64,000 nt of DNA from NCBI RefSeq assembly GCF_007923295.1, contig NZ_VOIR01000016.1:124001-188000 (forward strand), written 5' to 3'. Numbering within the stretch: position 1 is the first letter of the stretch; the number at the start of each line of letters is the position of its first letter. The DNA comes from Agrococcus sediminis (GTDB lineage: Bacteria > Actinomycetota > Actinomycetes > Actinomycetales > Microbacteriaceae). The notes under the pieces were generated by a model. It worked only from the letters and a program-made list of their open reading frames with translations, was not told the DNA's origin and did no database searches. Shown here piece by piece: positions 17,398 through 26,497 of this stretch. Position numbers and translations under genes: made by a program.

Positions 17398-19371
17398 TCA
17401 GTCGTCGGCGCTGCCCTGCGCGAGCCGCCACGCCTCGGCGATCGCCGCGTCGATGCCGCGCGGCGAGAGCGCGTCGCCGATCGCCGAGACCGGCACGCCG
17501 AGCTCGGCCTCGAGCAGCTCGGCGTCGAGCCCGTCGAGGCGCACGGCCTCGCGCGGCGTGAGCGCGACGATCGCCGTCGGCTCGGCCAGCGGTGCCTCGT
17601 GGCCGGTGAGCGCGTCGACCGCGACCCATCCGCCCTCGCCGCGGCGCGCCCGCGCGCCGGCGATCCGCCGGAACCGGCCCGCCGCGAGCGTGCGCAGCAC
17701 GAGCTGCCGCTCGTAGCCGGTGCCGACGTGCGGCAGCAGCCGCTCGAACGGCGTCACGAGCTCGACCGACGCGCCTCCGGCGACGAGCGCGAGCAGCACG
17801 CCGGAGGCGTGCGCGGTGCCGTCGTCGTCGACCACGAGGACGCGCTCCCCGAGCGCCGCGGGATCATCCATCGCCCGCCACGCGTCGACCGTCGCGGGCC
17901 GCGCGCCCGCGAACGCCTCGTCGATCGCCGCGCCGCCGCCGGCCGGCGGCACCGCGCCCACGGCGAGCGCCACCCGGTCGGGCGCGGTCGCCCGGATCGC
18001 GGCGAGGGTGGCGGGCTCCCCCAGCCGCACCTCGACGCCCGCGGCGCGCACGTCGCGCTCGAGGTCGGTCGCGAGCAGCGAGACCGAGTCGCGGCCCGGC
18101 ACGCGCGCGGCGCGCAGCAGCTGCCCGCCGAGGCGCGCCTCGCGCTCGAGCAGCGTGACCGCGTGGCCGAGGCGCGCGAGGTCGAGCGCGGCCCGCATGC
18201 CCGCAGGGCCGCCGCCGACGACCGTCCAGCGGGCGGGGCGCGCCGCGCGCTCCGGCGCCGCCTCGAGCTCGCGCCCGGCCTCGGGGTTGACGGTGCAGCT
18301 CACCGGCAGCCCCTGGCTGCCCCGGCCGAGGCAGCCCTGGTTCAGCCGGATGCAGTGGCGGATGCCGTCGGTCGCGCCGGTGAGGAGCCGCGCCGCGAGG
18401 TCGGGGTCGGCGAGCTGGCCGCGCGTGAGCGCCACCATGTCGGCGACGCCGCTCGCGAGCACCTCCTCCGCCTCCTCGACGCTGCGCGCGGCGCCGACGC
18501 CGAAGACCGGCACGTCGGGGTTCGCCGCCTTGAGCGCCGCCACGTCGTCGCGCAGCCAGTCGACCGGCATCGCCGACGACGGGAACACCCAGTGCACGTC
18601 GTGGTAGCCGCCCGCCGCCGTGTCGAGGAAGTCGATGCGCGCCTCGGAGCGGAGCGCCGCGACCGCCTCGCGCAGGTCGCCCGCGTCGAGCCCCTCGGGG
18701 TTGTGCTCGTGGAGCACGATGCGGATGCCGACGGTGAAGTCGTCGCCGACGCGCGCCCGCACCGCGCGCAGCACCTCGCGCGGGAACCGGGTGCGGCCCT
18801 CCAGGTCGCCGCCGTACGCATCCGTCCGCCGGTTGTACAGCGGGCTGAGGAACTGGTGCAGCAGGTAGCCGTGCGCCATGTGCAGCTCGACGCCGTCGAA
18901 CCCGCCCAGGCGGCTGCGCTCGGCCGCATCGGCCCACGCCTCGACGAAGCCGGCGATGTCGCGCGCGCTCGCCTCGCGGGTGGCGACGCCCGTCGAGGGC
19001 GAGAGGATGCGGCTGGGCGCGTACACCGGCCGCGGGCCGTCGGGCCCCTCGGGCGCCGCTTGCGCCCCGTGGTGGTTGAGCTGCACGAGCATCCGCGCGC
19101 CCGCCTCGTGCACCCCATCGGTCATGCGGCGGTTGGCGTCGACGGCCTCGGGCCGCCAGGCGTCCTCGAAGCCGCGCGTCGACGCCGAGGGGTGCACGAG
19201 GTGGTTGCCGGCGACGAACAGGCCGCAGCCGCCGCGGGCGCGGCGCACGAAGTAGGCCGTCTCGCGATCCGACTCGACGCGGTCGGAGTACTGCTTCGAG
19301 TGGGCTGCCTGCATGATGCGGTTGGGCGCGTCGAAGGCGCCGATGCGGAGGGGCTGGGCGATGAGGCTCAC
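17398..19371 (-). CDS. NADH:flavin oxidoreductase / 2,4-dienoyl-CoA reductase family protein
   Basis: A 657-residue two-part flavoenzyme. Residues 1-~340 form an old yellow enzyme TIM barrel (VQLNHHGAQA, ELHMAHGYLLHQFLSPLYNRR, FTVGIRIVLHEHNPEG). A cysteine stretch CIRLNQGCLGRGSQGLPVSC is the iron-sulfur ligand region, followed by a FAD/NAD-binding domain starting WTVVGGGPAGMRAALDLARLGH. This layout is that of FadH and related N-demethylases. GTG 19371 is chosen since GAGGA stands 9 bases before it on the minus strand. Substrate not determinable. Confidence 0.9.
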   Translation of the reverse strand: MSLIAQPLRIGAFDAPNRIMQAAHSKQYSDRVESDRETAYFVRRARGGCGLFVAGNHLVHPSASTRGFEDAWRPEAVDANRRMTDGVHEAGARMLVQLNHHGAQAAPEGPDGPRPVYAPSRILSPSTGVATREASARDIAGFVEAWADAAERSRLGGFDGVELHMAHGYLLHQFLSPLYNRRTDAYGGDLEGRTRFPREVLRAVRARVGDDFTVGIRIVLHEHNPEGLDAGDLREAVAALRSEARIDFLDTAAGGYHDVHWVFPSSAMPVDWLRDDVAALKAANPDVPVFGVGAARSVEEAEEVLASGVADMVALTRGQLADPDLAARLLTGATDGIRHCIRLNQGCLGRGSQGLPVSCTVNPEAGRELEAAPERAARPARWTVVGGGPAGMRAALDLARLGHAVTLLEREARLGGQLLRAARVPGRDSVSLLATDLERDVRAAGVEVRLGEPATLAAIRATAPDRVALAVGAVPPAGGGAAIDEAFAGARPATVDAWRAMDDPAALGERVLVVDDDGTAHASGVLLALVAGGASVELVTPFERLLPHVGTGYERQLVLRTLAAGRFRRIAGARARRGEGGWVAVDALTGHEAPLAEPTAIVALTPREAVRLDGLDAELLEAELGVPVSAIGDALSPRGIDAAIAEAWRLAQGSADD

Positions 19372-19464
19372 CTGCCGATCCTCGCACCAACCGGACATCC
19401 GCGCTTCGCCCACCGGTCACCCTGTGGCACGCTGGTGCGCGTAGCATGAACGTGCACTTCCTGC

Positions 19465-20748
19465 ATGATTGCGAGGTCCACCGTGGACGAGCAGCCGGCG
19501 CCGGGGCCGAGCGCCCTCGATGCCGCCGAGGCGCGCCGTCGCGCGGCGGTGCTCGCCGAGCGGCACCGACTGCGCCGCAGGCGCCGCTGGACCGTCGGCC
19601 TCGCAGCCCTCGGCGCATCCGCCCTCATCGTCTCCGGCTCGGTCGTCGCCTGGGGATCGCAGGCGCGCGCGGGCATCCTCGCCGGGCAGATCGCGTCGTG
19701 GCACGAGCAGCACGAGCAGGCCGCGTGCGAGCTCGAGGTGCGCATCGTCGCCGCGGTCGCCCTCGAGCGCCGCGCCGAGGACGTGCTGGCGGCCGCCGAG
19801 CACGTCGGCGGCGCCGAGGGCGTGCTCGGCGAGCGCGAGCGCAGCGCGTTCGGCGAGGAGCGCACGGCGCTGCTGCGCGCGATCGTCGACGACGGGTTCA
19901 CGACCGCCGACGACCGCGCGCTCGCCGACCGCTGGCAGCAGCGGGCCGAGGCCGCCGGCGACCCCGCGGCCTTCGATCTGCTGGGCGCCTGCGTCGAGGC
20001 GGCCGCGGCCGAGCGGCCGCCGATCGCGGCGGTGACGGCCGAGAACGTCGACGACCTCGACCGCGAGCTGCGCTCGCTCGGCGACCCGCGCGACTTCGAC
20101 GACGCGCGCATCGACCGGCTCGAGGCCGCGATCGCCCGGCTGGGCGCCGCCGCGGCGTCGGCGGCCGAGAGCCGCACCGACATCGACGCGCTGCGCTCGG
20201 CGCTCGCCCTCGCGCCGACGGGCGCGAAGACGGCCCTGGGCGACGCCGACCGGCACATCGCCTCGGTGCTCGCCGTCGTCCGCGGCGGGCACACGCCCGC
20301 CGACGTGCTCGACCTCGTCGAGGGGCTCGCGCTGCACGTCGCGGCGGCCTGGATGGCGGAGGCCTTCCAGCTCGAGGCCACGGGCAACCCCGAGGGCGCG
20401 GCGCTGCTCGCCACCGCGTCGCAGGAGGCGCGCGACGCGATCGACCGGGCCGCGCCGCGGCCGATCACCGACCCCGGCACCACGCGGCCGCAGCCCGCGC
20501 CCGTGCCGGTCGAGCCGCGGCCCGTGCCCGTGCAGCCCGCCCCGGGGCCCGCGCCGGCTCCCGCTCCGGCTCCGGCTCCGAGCCAGCCGGCACCCGTGGA
20601 GCCCGCCCCCGTCGAGCCGCCGCTCGAGCCCGCCCTGCCCGATCCGGTGCCGCCGCCGCTCCCCGACCCGGAGCCGGCTCCCACCCCGCCGCCGCCCGCA
20701 CCGGAGCCGGAGCCCACGACCCCCGCCGAGCCGAGCCCGGAGGGCTGA
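19465..20748 (+). CDS. Membrane-anchored protein with long Pro-rich C-terminus, unknown function
   Basis: A 427-residue protein. A basic stretch (RHRLRRRRRW) precedes one transmembrane helix (VGLAALGASALIVSGSVVAW, near 44-63); the remainder would be outside. Residues ~70-330 are helical and Ala/Glu-rich; ~345-427 are a Pro/Ala/Glu repeat tail that could span the cell wall. An alternative start is GTG 19483 with GAGGT before it. The Pro-rich DNA at 20,480-20,740 is low complexity. No family recognised; role in the envelope is inference. Confidence 0.65.
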   Translation: MIARSTVDEQPAPGPSALDAAEARRRAAVLAERHRLRRRRRWTVGLAALGASALIVSGSVVAWGSQARAGILAGQIASWHEQHEQAACELEVRIVAAVALERRAEDVLAAAEHVGGAEGVLGERERSAFGEERTALLRAIVDDGFTTADDRALADRWQQRAEAAGDPAAFDLLGACVEAAAAERPPIAAVTAENVDDLDRELRSLGDPRDFDDARIDRLEAAIARLGAAAASAAESRTDIDALRSALALAPTGAKTALGDADRHIASVLAVVRGGHTPADVLDLVEGLALHVAAAWMAEAFQLEATGNPEGAALLATASQEARDAIDRAAPRPITDPGTTRPQPAPVPVEPRPVPVQPAPGPAPAPAPAPAPSQPAPVEPAPVEPPLEPALPDPVPPPLPDPEPAPTPPPPAPEPEPTTPAEPSPEG

Positions 20749-20806
20749 CGGCGCGCCGCATCCTCCGCGAACCGCATCACCTCCCGTTTCGGGCATCATG
20801 GTGGCC

Positions 20807-22030
20807 ATGACGACGAGCAATGACGCTCGCCTCCGACTCGACTCGCTCGCGGTGCACGCCGGCCGCGACGAGCTCCGATCGCTGGGCGTGCACGCAGCAC
20901 CGATCGACCTCTCCTCCACGAACCCGCTCGCGGGCGTCGACTCCGGCGGCGACGCCTACGAGCGGCTCGCGACCGGCGGCGACGTGGGCGACGGCTCCGC
21001 CGTCTACCAGCGGCTCTGGAACCCGACGGTCGCGCGCTTCGAGCAGGCGCTCGCCGCGCTCGAGGGCGCGGAGGCCGCGGTCGCGTTCGCGTCGGGGATG
21101 GCCACGACGACGGCGGTGCTGACCGCCGCGCGCCAGCGGCGCGGTGCGCACGTGGTGGCGCTGCGGCCGCTCTACGGCGGCACCGACCACCTGCTCGCGA
21201 CCGGCCTGCTCGGCACCGAGACGACGTTCGTCGACTCGGTCGAGGCGGTCGAGCGGGCGGTGCGCCCCGACACGGGGCTCGTCATCGCCGAGACGCCGGC
21301 CAACCCGACGCTCGAGCTCGTCGACCTCGACGCGCTCGTCGCCGCGGCGGGCGAGGCGCCCGTGCTCGTCGACAACACCTTCGCGACGCCGGTGCTGCAG
21401 CGGCCGCTCGACCACGGCGCGGCGCTCTCGATGCACTCGGCGACGAAGTACATCGGCGGCCACGGCGACGTGCTGGGCGGCGTCGTCGCCTGCGACGAGG
21501 CGTGGGCGCGGGCGCTCCGCCCGGTGCGCGCCATCACCGGCGCCATCGCGCATCCGCTCAGCGCCTACCTCATGCACCGCGGCCTGCAGACGCTCCCGCT
21601 GCGCGTGCGCGCGCAGCAGGCGGGCGCGGTGCGCGTCGCCGAGGCGCTGCTCGACCTGCCGGGCGTGCGCGCGGTGCGCTTCCCGGGGCTCGACGGATGC
21701 GACCCGCGGGGCCTCGTGGGACCTGGCCGGCAGATGGCGGGGCCCGGGTCGATGCTCGCGATCGACGTCGGCTCCTTCGCCGCGGCCGCCGCCGTGGCCG
21801 AGGGGGTGCGCCTGTTCACGCACGCGGTCTCGCTCGGCTCGGTCGACTCGCTCATCCAGCACCCGGCCTCGCTCACGCACCGGCCGGTCGCGCCGGAGGC
21901 GAAGCCCGACGCCGGGGTGCTGCGCCTGTCGATCGGCCTCGAGCACCCGGACGACCTCATCGCCGATCTGGCGCAGGCGCTCGAGGCGACCGCGGTCACG
22001 GCGCGGACGGCAGCCGCAGCGATGCGGTGA
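20807..22030 (+). CDS. PLP-dependent trans-sulfuration-family lyase/synthase
   Basis: A 407-residue Cys/Met-metabolism PLP enzyme. The PLP lysine is in SMHSATKYIGGHGDVLGG; other family motifs are YQRLWNPTVARFEQALAALEGAE, FASGMATTTAVL, ETPANPTLELVDL and DNTFATPVLQRPL. It could be cystathionine gamma-synthase, gamma-lyase or methionine gamma-lyase; sequence alone cannot separate these. ATG 20807 is favoured over ATG 20798, because the CATCAT box 7 bases before 20807 would give a leaderless start. Its 3' end overlaps that of the convergent histidine kinase gene by 35 bases. Confidence 0.88.
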   Translation: MTTSNDARLRLDSLAVHAGRDELRSLGVHAAPIDLSSTNPLAGVDSGGDAYERLATGGDVGDGSAVYQRLWNPTVARFEQALAALEGAEAAVAFASGMATTTAVLTAARQRRGAHVVALRPLYGGTDHLLATGLLGTETTFVDSVEAVERAVRPDTGLVIAETPANPTLELVDLDALVAAAGEAPVLVDNTFATPVLQRPLDHGAALSMHSATKYIGGHGDVLGGVVACDEAWARALRPVRAITGAIAHPLSAYLMHRGLQTLPLRVRAQQAGAVRVAEALLDLPGVRAVRFPGLDGCDPRGLVGPGRQMAGPGSMLAIDVGSFAAAAAVAEGVRLFTHAVSLGSVDSLIQHPASLTHRPVAPEAKPDAGVLRLSIGLEHPDDLIADLAQALEATAVTARTAAAAMR

Positions 22031-23921
22031 TGCCGCCGGCGGCGTTGCGCCGGAGCGCGGCGGAGCCGCCGTTCCGGCGCGCGAGCTCGGCCACGATCGA
22101 GAGCCCGAGGCCGGTGCCGGGGATGTTGTCGCGCTCGGCGCCGGGGGCGCGGTAGAAGCGGTCGAAGGCGTGGACCAGCTCCTCGTCGCTCATGCCCGGT
22201 CCCGTGTCGGCGACTTCCACGACGACCTCCCCCGCCGCCGCGTCGCGGTCGGCCGACAGCCGGATGCCGCCGCCCTCCGGGGTGAACTTGATCGCGTTCG
22301 CGAGCAGGTTCGAGACCGCCCGCTCGACGTCGCTGCGGGAGGCGAGCACCACGTGCGCGCCCGCGTCGACCTCGACGGCCAGCCCCTTGCGCTCGCTGAC
22401 GAGTCGCTGGCCCCCTGCGACCTCCTCGAGCACCGCCGCGCAGTCGACCCGCTCGGGCGTCTGGGGACGCGGCGGCGCGGTCGCGCCGCCGCTCAGCGTC
22501 AGCAGGTCCTCGACGAGCTCGGACAGCCGCTGGGCGTTGCGCTCGATGACGGCCAGCCAGCTGCGCTCGGTCTCGGCCACCGCATCCGACTCCGCCACGA
22601 GCTCGGCGAAGCCGACGATGCTGGTGATGGGGGTGCGCAGCTCGTGGCTCGTCGTCGCGAGGAAGTCGTCGCGCTGGCGCTCGAGCTCGGCGCGGATCGT
22701 GCGCGCGGCGGCCGCCTCGACGTCGGCGTCGGCGCGCGCCTGCTGCGCCTGCAGGATCGCCGTCACGTCGAGCAGCTGCACGGCGAAGAGCTCCTCATCG
22801 CCGTGGATGCGGTTGGCGGCGACCGTGATGGTGCGTCCGCCGGCGTCGACGACCGTGGCCTGCTCGCCGGTGGACAGCGCCCGGGCCGCGGCGGCGCGGG
22901 TGGGCCCGTCCCAGCGATCGCCGTCGAGCTCGGGCGCGAGCAGCTCGCGGGCCACGCGGTTCGCCCACGTGAGGCGTGCGAGCGCGGCGTCGCGGTGCAC
23001 GATCGTGAGGCCGACGCGCGCGTCGATGACGCTGCCGGTGAGCAGCCGCGTCGAGGCCTCGAGCTGCCGGCCCGTCGCCCGCAGCTCGTACTGCGCCGCC
23101 GTGAGCACGACGGCGAGGCCCGTGAAGGTCACGAGGAAGACCTCGAGCAGCGCGGCGCCGGTGATGGCGTCGGTGGTCGGCGCGCCGAGCACGCCGCCGC
23201 CGGCGAGCGTGAGCGCGAGCATCGCGAGGCCCGCGAGCAGCGTCTCGAGCAGCACGATGCGGATCGGGAAGCGGAACGCGGCCCAGGCCAGCAGCGGGTA
23301 GGGGGCGAAGGTCAGGGGCAGCGCCGTGTCGGGATGGAAGACGACCCCGATGACGACCGCGAGCGCGAGCGCCTGCACCGCCATCTCGGCGCGCGTCGCC
23401 CGCACCGGCAGGCGCCTGGGCAGCAGCGCGAAGGGCGCGATCATGCCGACGGCAGCGGCGTGCGAGGCGGCGATGAAGCCCGCGACGGGCCAGGGGGCGC
23501 CGCCGCTCAGCAGCGCGATCGCTGCCGCGCCGAGGACGCCTGCGACGACGCCGCCCGCCACCGCCGCGGCGGCGAAGCGCACGCCTGCCCCGATCGTCGA
23601 CAGCCGGAAGTCGCGGCGACCCCAGCCGAGCAGCGCCGGCGGGCGGCCCGCGGCGAGGTTGGCCGCCATCGTCGCCGCCAGGACGAGCAGCACGGCCGCG
23701 GGCATGCGCGACGCCGGCTGCAGGAGGGCGAAGAGCACCGAGAGGCCGGCCGCGGGCCACCACACCGCGACCGTCGTGCCCTGCGGCGCGAAGAGCACGC
23801 CCGCGAGCGCCGCGGCGAAGACGACCGCGGCGGCGATCGGCCACGTCCACCACGGCGGCACCCGCCGCGGTGCGCGCTCGGGCTCCGCGGAGGGCGGCAC
23901 GTCCACGACGGCGCTGCTCAC
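21996..23921 (-). CDS. Sensor histidine kinase with MASE1-like membrane domain
   Basis: A 641-residue kinase. Eight or so hydrophobic segments in residues ~28-290 with WWPAAGLSV and AHAAAV-type motifs resemble MASE1 sensors; a PAS-like region follows (~300-390), then HisKA with SHELRTPITSIVGFAELV (phospho-His) and HATPase with N box NLLANAIKFTPEGG, DTGPGM and GTGLGLSIV. No response regulator lies beside it, so it is an orphan kinase. GTG 23921 is chosen: TACGGT lies 6 bases upstream (leaderless); longer upstream starts would overlap the glutaredoxin gene. Signal unknown. Confidence 0.87.
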   Translation of the reverse strand: MSSAVVDVPPSAEPERAPRRVPPWWTWPIAAAVVFAAALAGVLFAPQGTTVAVWWPAAGLSVLFALLQPASRMPAAVLLVLAATMAANLAAGRPPALLGWGRRDFRLSTIGAGVRFAAAAVAGGVVAGVLGAAAIALLSGGAPWPVAGFIAASHAAAVGMIAPFALLPRRLPVRATRAEMAVQALALAVVIGVVFHPDTALPLTFAPYPLLAWAAFRFPIRIVLLETLLAGLAMLALTLAGGGVLGAPTTDAITGAALLEVFLVTFTGLAVVLTAAQYELRATGRQLEASTRLLTGSVIDARVGLTIVHRDAALARLTWANRVARELLAPELDGDRWDGPTRAAAARALSTGEQATVVDAGGRTITVAANRIHGDEELFAVQLLDVTAILQAQQARADADVEAAAARTIRAELERQRDDFLATTSHELRTPITSIVGFAELVAESDAVAETERSWLAVIERNAQRLSELVEDLLTLSGGATAPPRPQTPERVDCAAVLEEVAGGQRLVSERKGLAVEVDAGAHVVLASRSDVERAVSNLLANAIKFTPEGGGIRLSADRDAAAGEVVVEVADTGPGMSDEELVHAFDRFYRAPGAERDNIPGTGLGLSIVAELARRNGGSAALRRNAAGGITASLRLPSAP

Positions 23922-23927
23922 AGGGAG

Positions 23928-23933
23928 ACCGTA
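23928..23933 (-). promoter_or_regulatory. -10 box of leaderless promoter for the histidine kinase
   Basis: Minus strand TACGGT, 6 bases before GTG 23921, back to back with the glutaredoxin promoter in a 39-base divergent gap. Confidence 0.5.
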
Positions 23934-23948
23934 CTCCGGCGGCCCCCG

Positions 23949-23954
23949 TAGGGT
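23949..23954 (+). promoter_or_regulatory. -10 box of leaderless promoter for the glutaredoxin
   Basis: TAGGGT, 6 bases before ATG 23961. GGAGGG touches the ATG and is too close to serve as a ribosome site. Confidence 0.5.
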
Positions 23955-23960
23955 GGAGGG

Positions 23961-24215
23961 ATGACTGCCTCCTCCCTCCGCGTGTTCGGCGCCGACTGGT
24001 GCCGCGACTGCCGACGCACCAAGCAGCAGCTCGACGGCCTCGGCGTCGACTACGACTACGTCGACCTCGAGCGCGACGAGACCGCCGCCGCCGAGGCGCA
24101 GCGCATCTCCGGTCGCATGAACATCCCCGTCGTCGTCTTCCCCGACGGCTCGCACCAGGTCGAGCCGTCGAACGACGAGGTCGAGGCGAAGCTGCGCGAG
24201 CTGTCGCTCGTCTGA
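23961..24215 (+). CDS. Glutaredoxin-like protein (mycoredoxin type)
   Basis: An 84-residue thioredoxin-fold protein with the active site WCRDCRRTK (CxxC) near residues 13-21, the cis-Pro region NIPVVVFPDGS and VEPSNDEVEAKL. Actinobacterial glutaredoxins of this length act as mycoredoxins that use mycothiol. This would pair functionally with the arsenate reductases in the window, but the genes are 7 kb apart, so that link is speculative. Confidence 0.9.
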   Translation: MTASSLRVFGADWCRDCRRTKQQLDGLGVDYDYVDLERDETAAAEAQRISGRMNIPVVVFPDGSHQVEPSNDEVEAKLRELSLV

Positions 24216-24234
24216 AGCCGCGGCGCCGGCCGCG

Positions 24235-24738
24235 TCAGCGGTCGGCGGGCTCCAGCACGACCACCGGCGTGCGCCGGGCGCGCAGGCGCGCGTACTCGGC
24301 CATCGAGGGGCCCTCGCTGTACGCGTCGAAGCCCGACCAGAGGCGCTCGCGCTCCACGCCGTGCGCCTCCCGCGCGCGCACGCGCCGCGTGCCGCCCGGC
24401 AGGTCGACGGATGCGTCGGGGTGCGCCTGCAGGTTCAGCCACCAGGCGGGGTGGGCCTCCGCCCAGCCGTTCATCGCCATCGTGACGAGGTCCGGCCCGT
24501 CCTCGTAGTACGCGACGATCGCCACACGGGGCTCGCCCGTGCGGCGTCCGACGGTGTGGAGCCGCAGCATGCCGTACTTCCCCGGCCGCGGCCGCGAGAG
24601 GCCGAGGCGCCCGCCGGAGATCCGGTAGAGGGCGCGGTGCACGACCCACGCCGTGCGGATGAACCAGCGGGGCGGCACGGCGGGCAGCGGCCCGGCGGGC
24701 GGCGGCGCGGGCGGCAGCGGCGCTGCGGGATCGCTCAT
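24235..24738 (-). CDS. Deazaflavin (F420)-dependent nitroreductase-family protein (DDN-like)
   Basis: A 167-residue protein of the DDN/F420H2-dependent split-barrel family: YRISGGRLGL, then LRLHTVGRRTGEPRVAIVAYYEDG, VTMAMNGWAEAHPAWWLNLQAHPDASVDL (in parts: NGWAEAHPAWWLNL). These bind F420 and reduce diverse compounds. A Pro/Ala-rich 25-residue N-terminus precedes the domain. ATG 24738 is placed by a TACGCT box 7 bases upstream (leaderless). The larger open frame upstream has no support. Confidence 0.87.
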   Translation of the reverse strand: MSDPAAPLPPAPPPAGPLPAVPPRWFIRTAWVVHRALYRISGGRLGLSRPRPGKYGMLRLHTVGRRTGEPRVAIVAYYEDGPDLVTMAMNGWAEAHPAWWLNLQAHPDASVDLPGGTRRVRAREAHGVERERLWSGFDAYSEGPSMAEYARLRARRTPVVVLEPADR

Positions 24739-24745
24739 GGCTGCG

Positions 24746-24751
24746 AGCGTA
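24746..24751 (-). promoter_or_regulatory. -10 box of leaderless promoter for the DDN-like gene
   Basis: Minus strand TACGCT, 7 bases before ATG 24738. Confidence 0.45.
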
Positions 24752-24831
24752 GGCGCGGCGCGGCGCCGGGCACAGGGGGCCATCCCCCGGCCCCGGCGTA
24801 GGGTTGGGCCACGCACGATGGAGGATCCGCC

Positions 24832-25968
24832 ATGCAGCCACGCCACGGCCGAGCGCGGCTCGCCCGCGCGATGGCCGCCACCGCGGCGGCAGCGCTGCTC
24901 GCGGGCTGCGGCCCCGCCGCGACCGAGCCCTCGCCGGCCGCGACCGCGACGAGGCCGCCTGCCGGGCCGACCGCATCCGGCCCCGCTCCGAGCGCGGCGA
25001 GCGTCGACCCGGGCACGCTCGACCAGCCGGCGGTGCACGCGACGGGGCTGCGCGCGCCCTGGTCGATCGCCTTCGTCGATGCGACGACCGCGCTCGTGAG
25101 CGAGCGCGACTCGGCGACCGTCGTCGAGGTGTCGGCCGACGGCAGCCTCGAGCCGCTCGCGCAGGTCGCCGGGACGATGGCGGGCGGCGAGGGCGGGCTG
25201 CTCGGGCTCGCCGTGCACGACGGCTACCTCTATGCGTGCACGACGACCGCCGACGACAACCGGGTGCTGCGCGCGCCGCTCTCGGGCGAGCCGGGCGCCC
25301 TGCGGCTCGGGCAGCCCGAGGTCGTGCTCGAGGGGCTGCCGCGCGCCGCGAACCACAACGGCGGCCGCATCGCCTTCGGCCCCGACGGGATGCTCTACGT
25401 GACCGCGGGCGACGCCTCGCGGCCCGACGCCGCGCAGGACCCGTCGAGCCTCGCCGGCAAGATCCTGCGCGTGGAGCCCGACGGCGCGATCCCCGCCGAC
25501 AACCCGTTCCCCGGCTCCCCCGTCTACAGCCTCGGCCACCGCAACCCGCAGGGCCTCGCCTGGGACGACGCGGGCGCGATGTACGCCACCGAGTTCGGGC
25601 AGAGCACGTGGGACGAGCTCAACCGCATCGAGGCGGGCGCGAACTACGGCTGGCCGGTCGTGGAGGGCGCCGCAGGCGACGCGCGCTTCGTCGATCCGCT
25701 GCAGCAGTGGCACCCGAGCGAGGCGAGCCCGAGCGGCATGGCCCACGCCGACGGGTCGCTGTGGATCGCCAACCTGCGCGGCCAGTCGCTGCGGCAGGTC
25801 GACCTCGACGATCCGAGCCGGTCGACCGTGCACTGGCTCGCCGAGCACGGGCGAATGCGCGACGTCGTGCTCGCACCGGACGGCGCGCTCTGGGCGCTCA
25901 CGAGCAACACCGACGGGCGGGGCGCGCCCGCGGAGAGCGACGACCGCATCCTCGTCTTCGTGCCCTAG
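24832..25968 (+). CDS. PQQ-dependent sugar (glucose/sorbosone) dehydrogenase-like lipoprotein
   Basis: A 378-residue exported beta-propeller protein. The signal peptide ends with the lipobox LLAGC (Cys near residue 26), so it should be lipid-anchored outside the membrane. The mature part has GLRAPWSIAFVDA, GGEGGLLGLAVHDGYLYAC, NHNGGRIAFGPDGMLYVTAGDA, KILRVEPDG and YSLGHRNPQGLAWD, all typical of the GSDH/soluble aldose dehydrogenase family. Ribosome site GGAGGATCC is 3-6 bases before the ATG. True PQQ use is unproven. Confidence 0.92.
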   Translation: MQPRHGRARLARAMAATAAAALLAGCGPAATEPSPAATATRPPAGPTASGPAPSAASVDPGTLDQPAVHATGLRAPWSIAFVDATTALVSERDSATVVEVSADGSLEPLAQVAGTMAGGEGGLLGLAVHDGYLYACTTTADDNRVLRAPLSGEPGALRLGQPEVVLEGLPRAANHNGGRIAFGPDGMLYVTAGDASRPDAAQDPSSLAGKILRVEPDGAIPADNPFPGSPVYSLGHRNPQGLAWDDAGAMYATEFGQSTWDELNRIEAGANYGWPVVEGAAGDARFVDPLQQWHPSEASPSGMAHADGSLWIANLRGQSLRQVDLDDPSRSTVHWLAEHGRMRDVVLAPDGALWALTSNTDGRGAPAESDDRILVFVP

Positions 25969-25996
25969 CGCTCGTCACGGGCGGGCCCGGACACGA

Positions 25997-26027
25997 CCGA
26001 TGGGGCCCTGCTGCAGGGCCCCATCGG
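25997..26027. terminator. Bidirectional terminator hairpin
   Basis: Perfect 14-base-pair stem (25997-26010 with 26014-26027) with a 3-base loop CTG, between the convergent sugar dehydrogenase and secreted-protein genes. Confidence 0.85.
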
Positions 26028-26048
26028 AGTCGGGGTCGAGCGGGAGCG

Positions 26049-26393
26049 TCAGCTCACGTACCCGTCCATGCAGTAGATGACGTGGCTCAGGTCCTTGTCG
26101 GAGCTGTGCCAGTAGGTCCCCGGCGCCGGCCAGGGAATCACGTCGTTCGCGCCGGCGCCGGAGCCGGCCTTCAGCACCAGCAGCGTGTACTGCTGGCCGG
26201 CGGGGGGCTCGGGCAGCGTGAAGCTGCCGACGCCGTCGTCGAACTCCATCTTCTCGCAGTCGCCGTAGCCGAGGTTCTCCCAGTACGACTCGTGGTTCAT
26301 CTCGGCGTGCGGAGGCGGCGCGGCCTGCGCGGGGGCGGCGAGGCCGACGACGGCGAGACCGGCGACCCCGAGGGCCGCGAGTGTCTTCTTCAT
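26049..26393 (-). CDS. Small secreted protein, unknown function
   Basis: A 114-residue exported protein. A classical signal peptide (MKKTLAALGVAGLAVVGLAA, cleavage after AQA near residue 24) is followed by a ~90-residue mature domain with two cysteines (GDCEK and IYCMDG) likely to form a disulfide, and several aromatic residues. ATG 26393 has an AAGAGGAG ribosome site. No family recognised. Confidence 0.75.
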   Translation of the reverse strand: MKKTLAALGVAGLAVVGLAAPAQAAPPPHAEMNHESYWENLGYGDCEKMEFDDGVGSFTLPEPPAGQQYTLLVLKAGSGAGANDVIPWPAPGTYWHSSDKDLSHVIYCMDGYVS

Positions 26394-26497
26394 GGTGTGA
26401 CTCCTCTTGCGGTGTGATCGTGAGCGGCAGACGCGCACCGCACGTCGGGAGGAGCCCGCGCGGTCGACCCCTTCGTCGGCACCGCTCGGGCGTTATC

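Noticed and set aside
20480-20740. Proline-codon repeats as a functional DNA repeat array
   Set aside because: Low-complexity coding for a Pro-rich tail, not a regular repeat unit.
19446-20810. 454-codon open frame overlapping the Pro-rich protein gene
   Set aside because: Arg/Ala-rich frame shadow; the 19465 frame has a basic region plus transmembrane helix and a sensible tail.
21996-24155. Histidine kinase start at 24155
   Set aside because: It would run through the whole glutaredoxin gene on the other strand; GTG 23921 has a well-placed -10 box.
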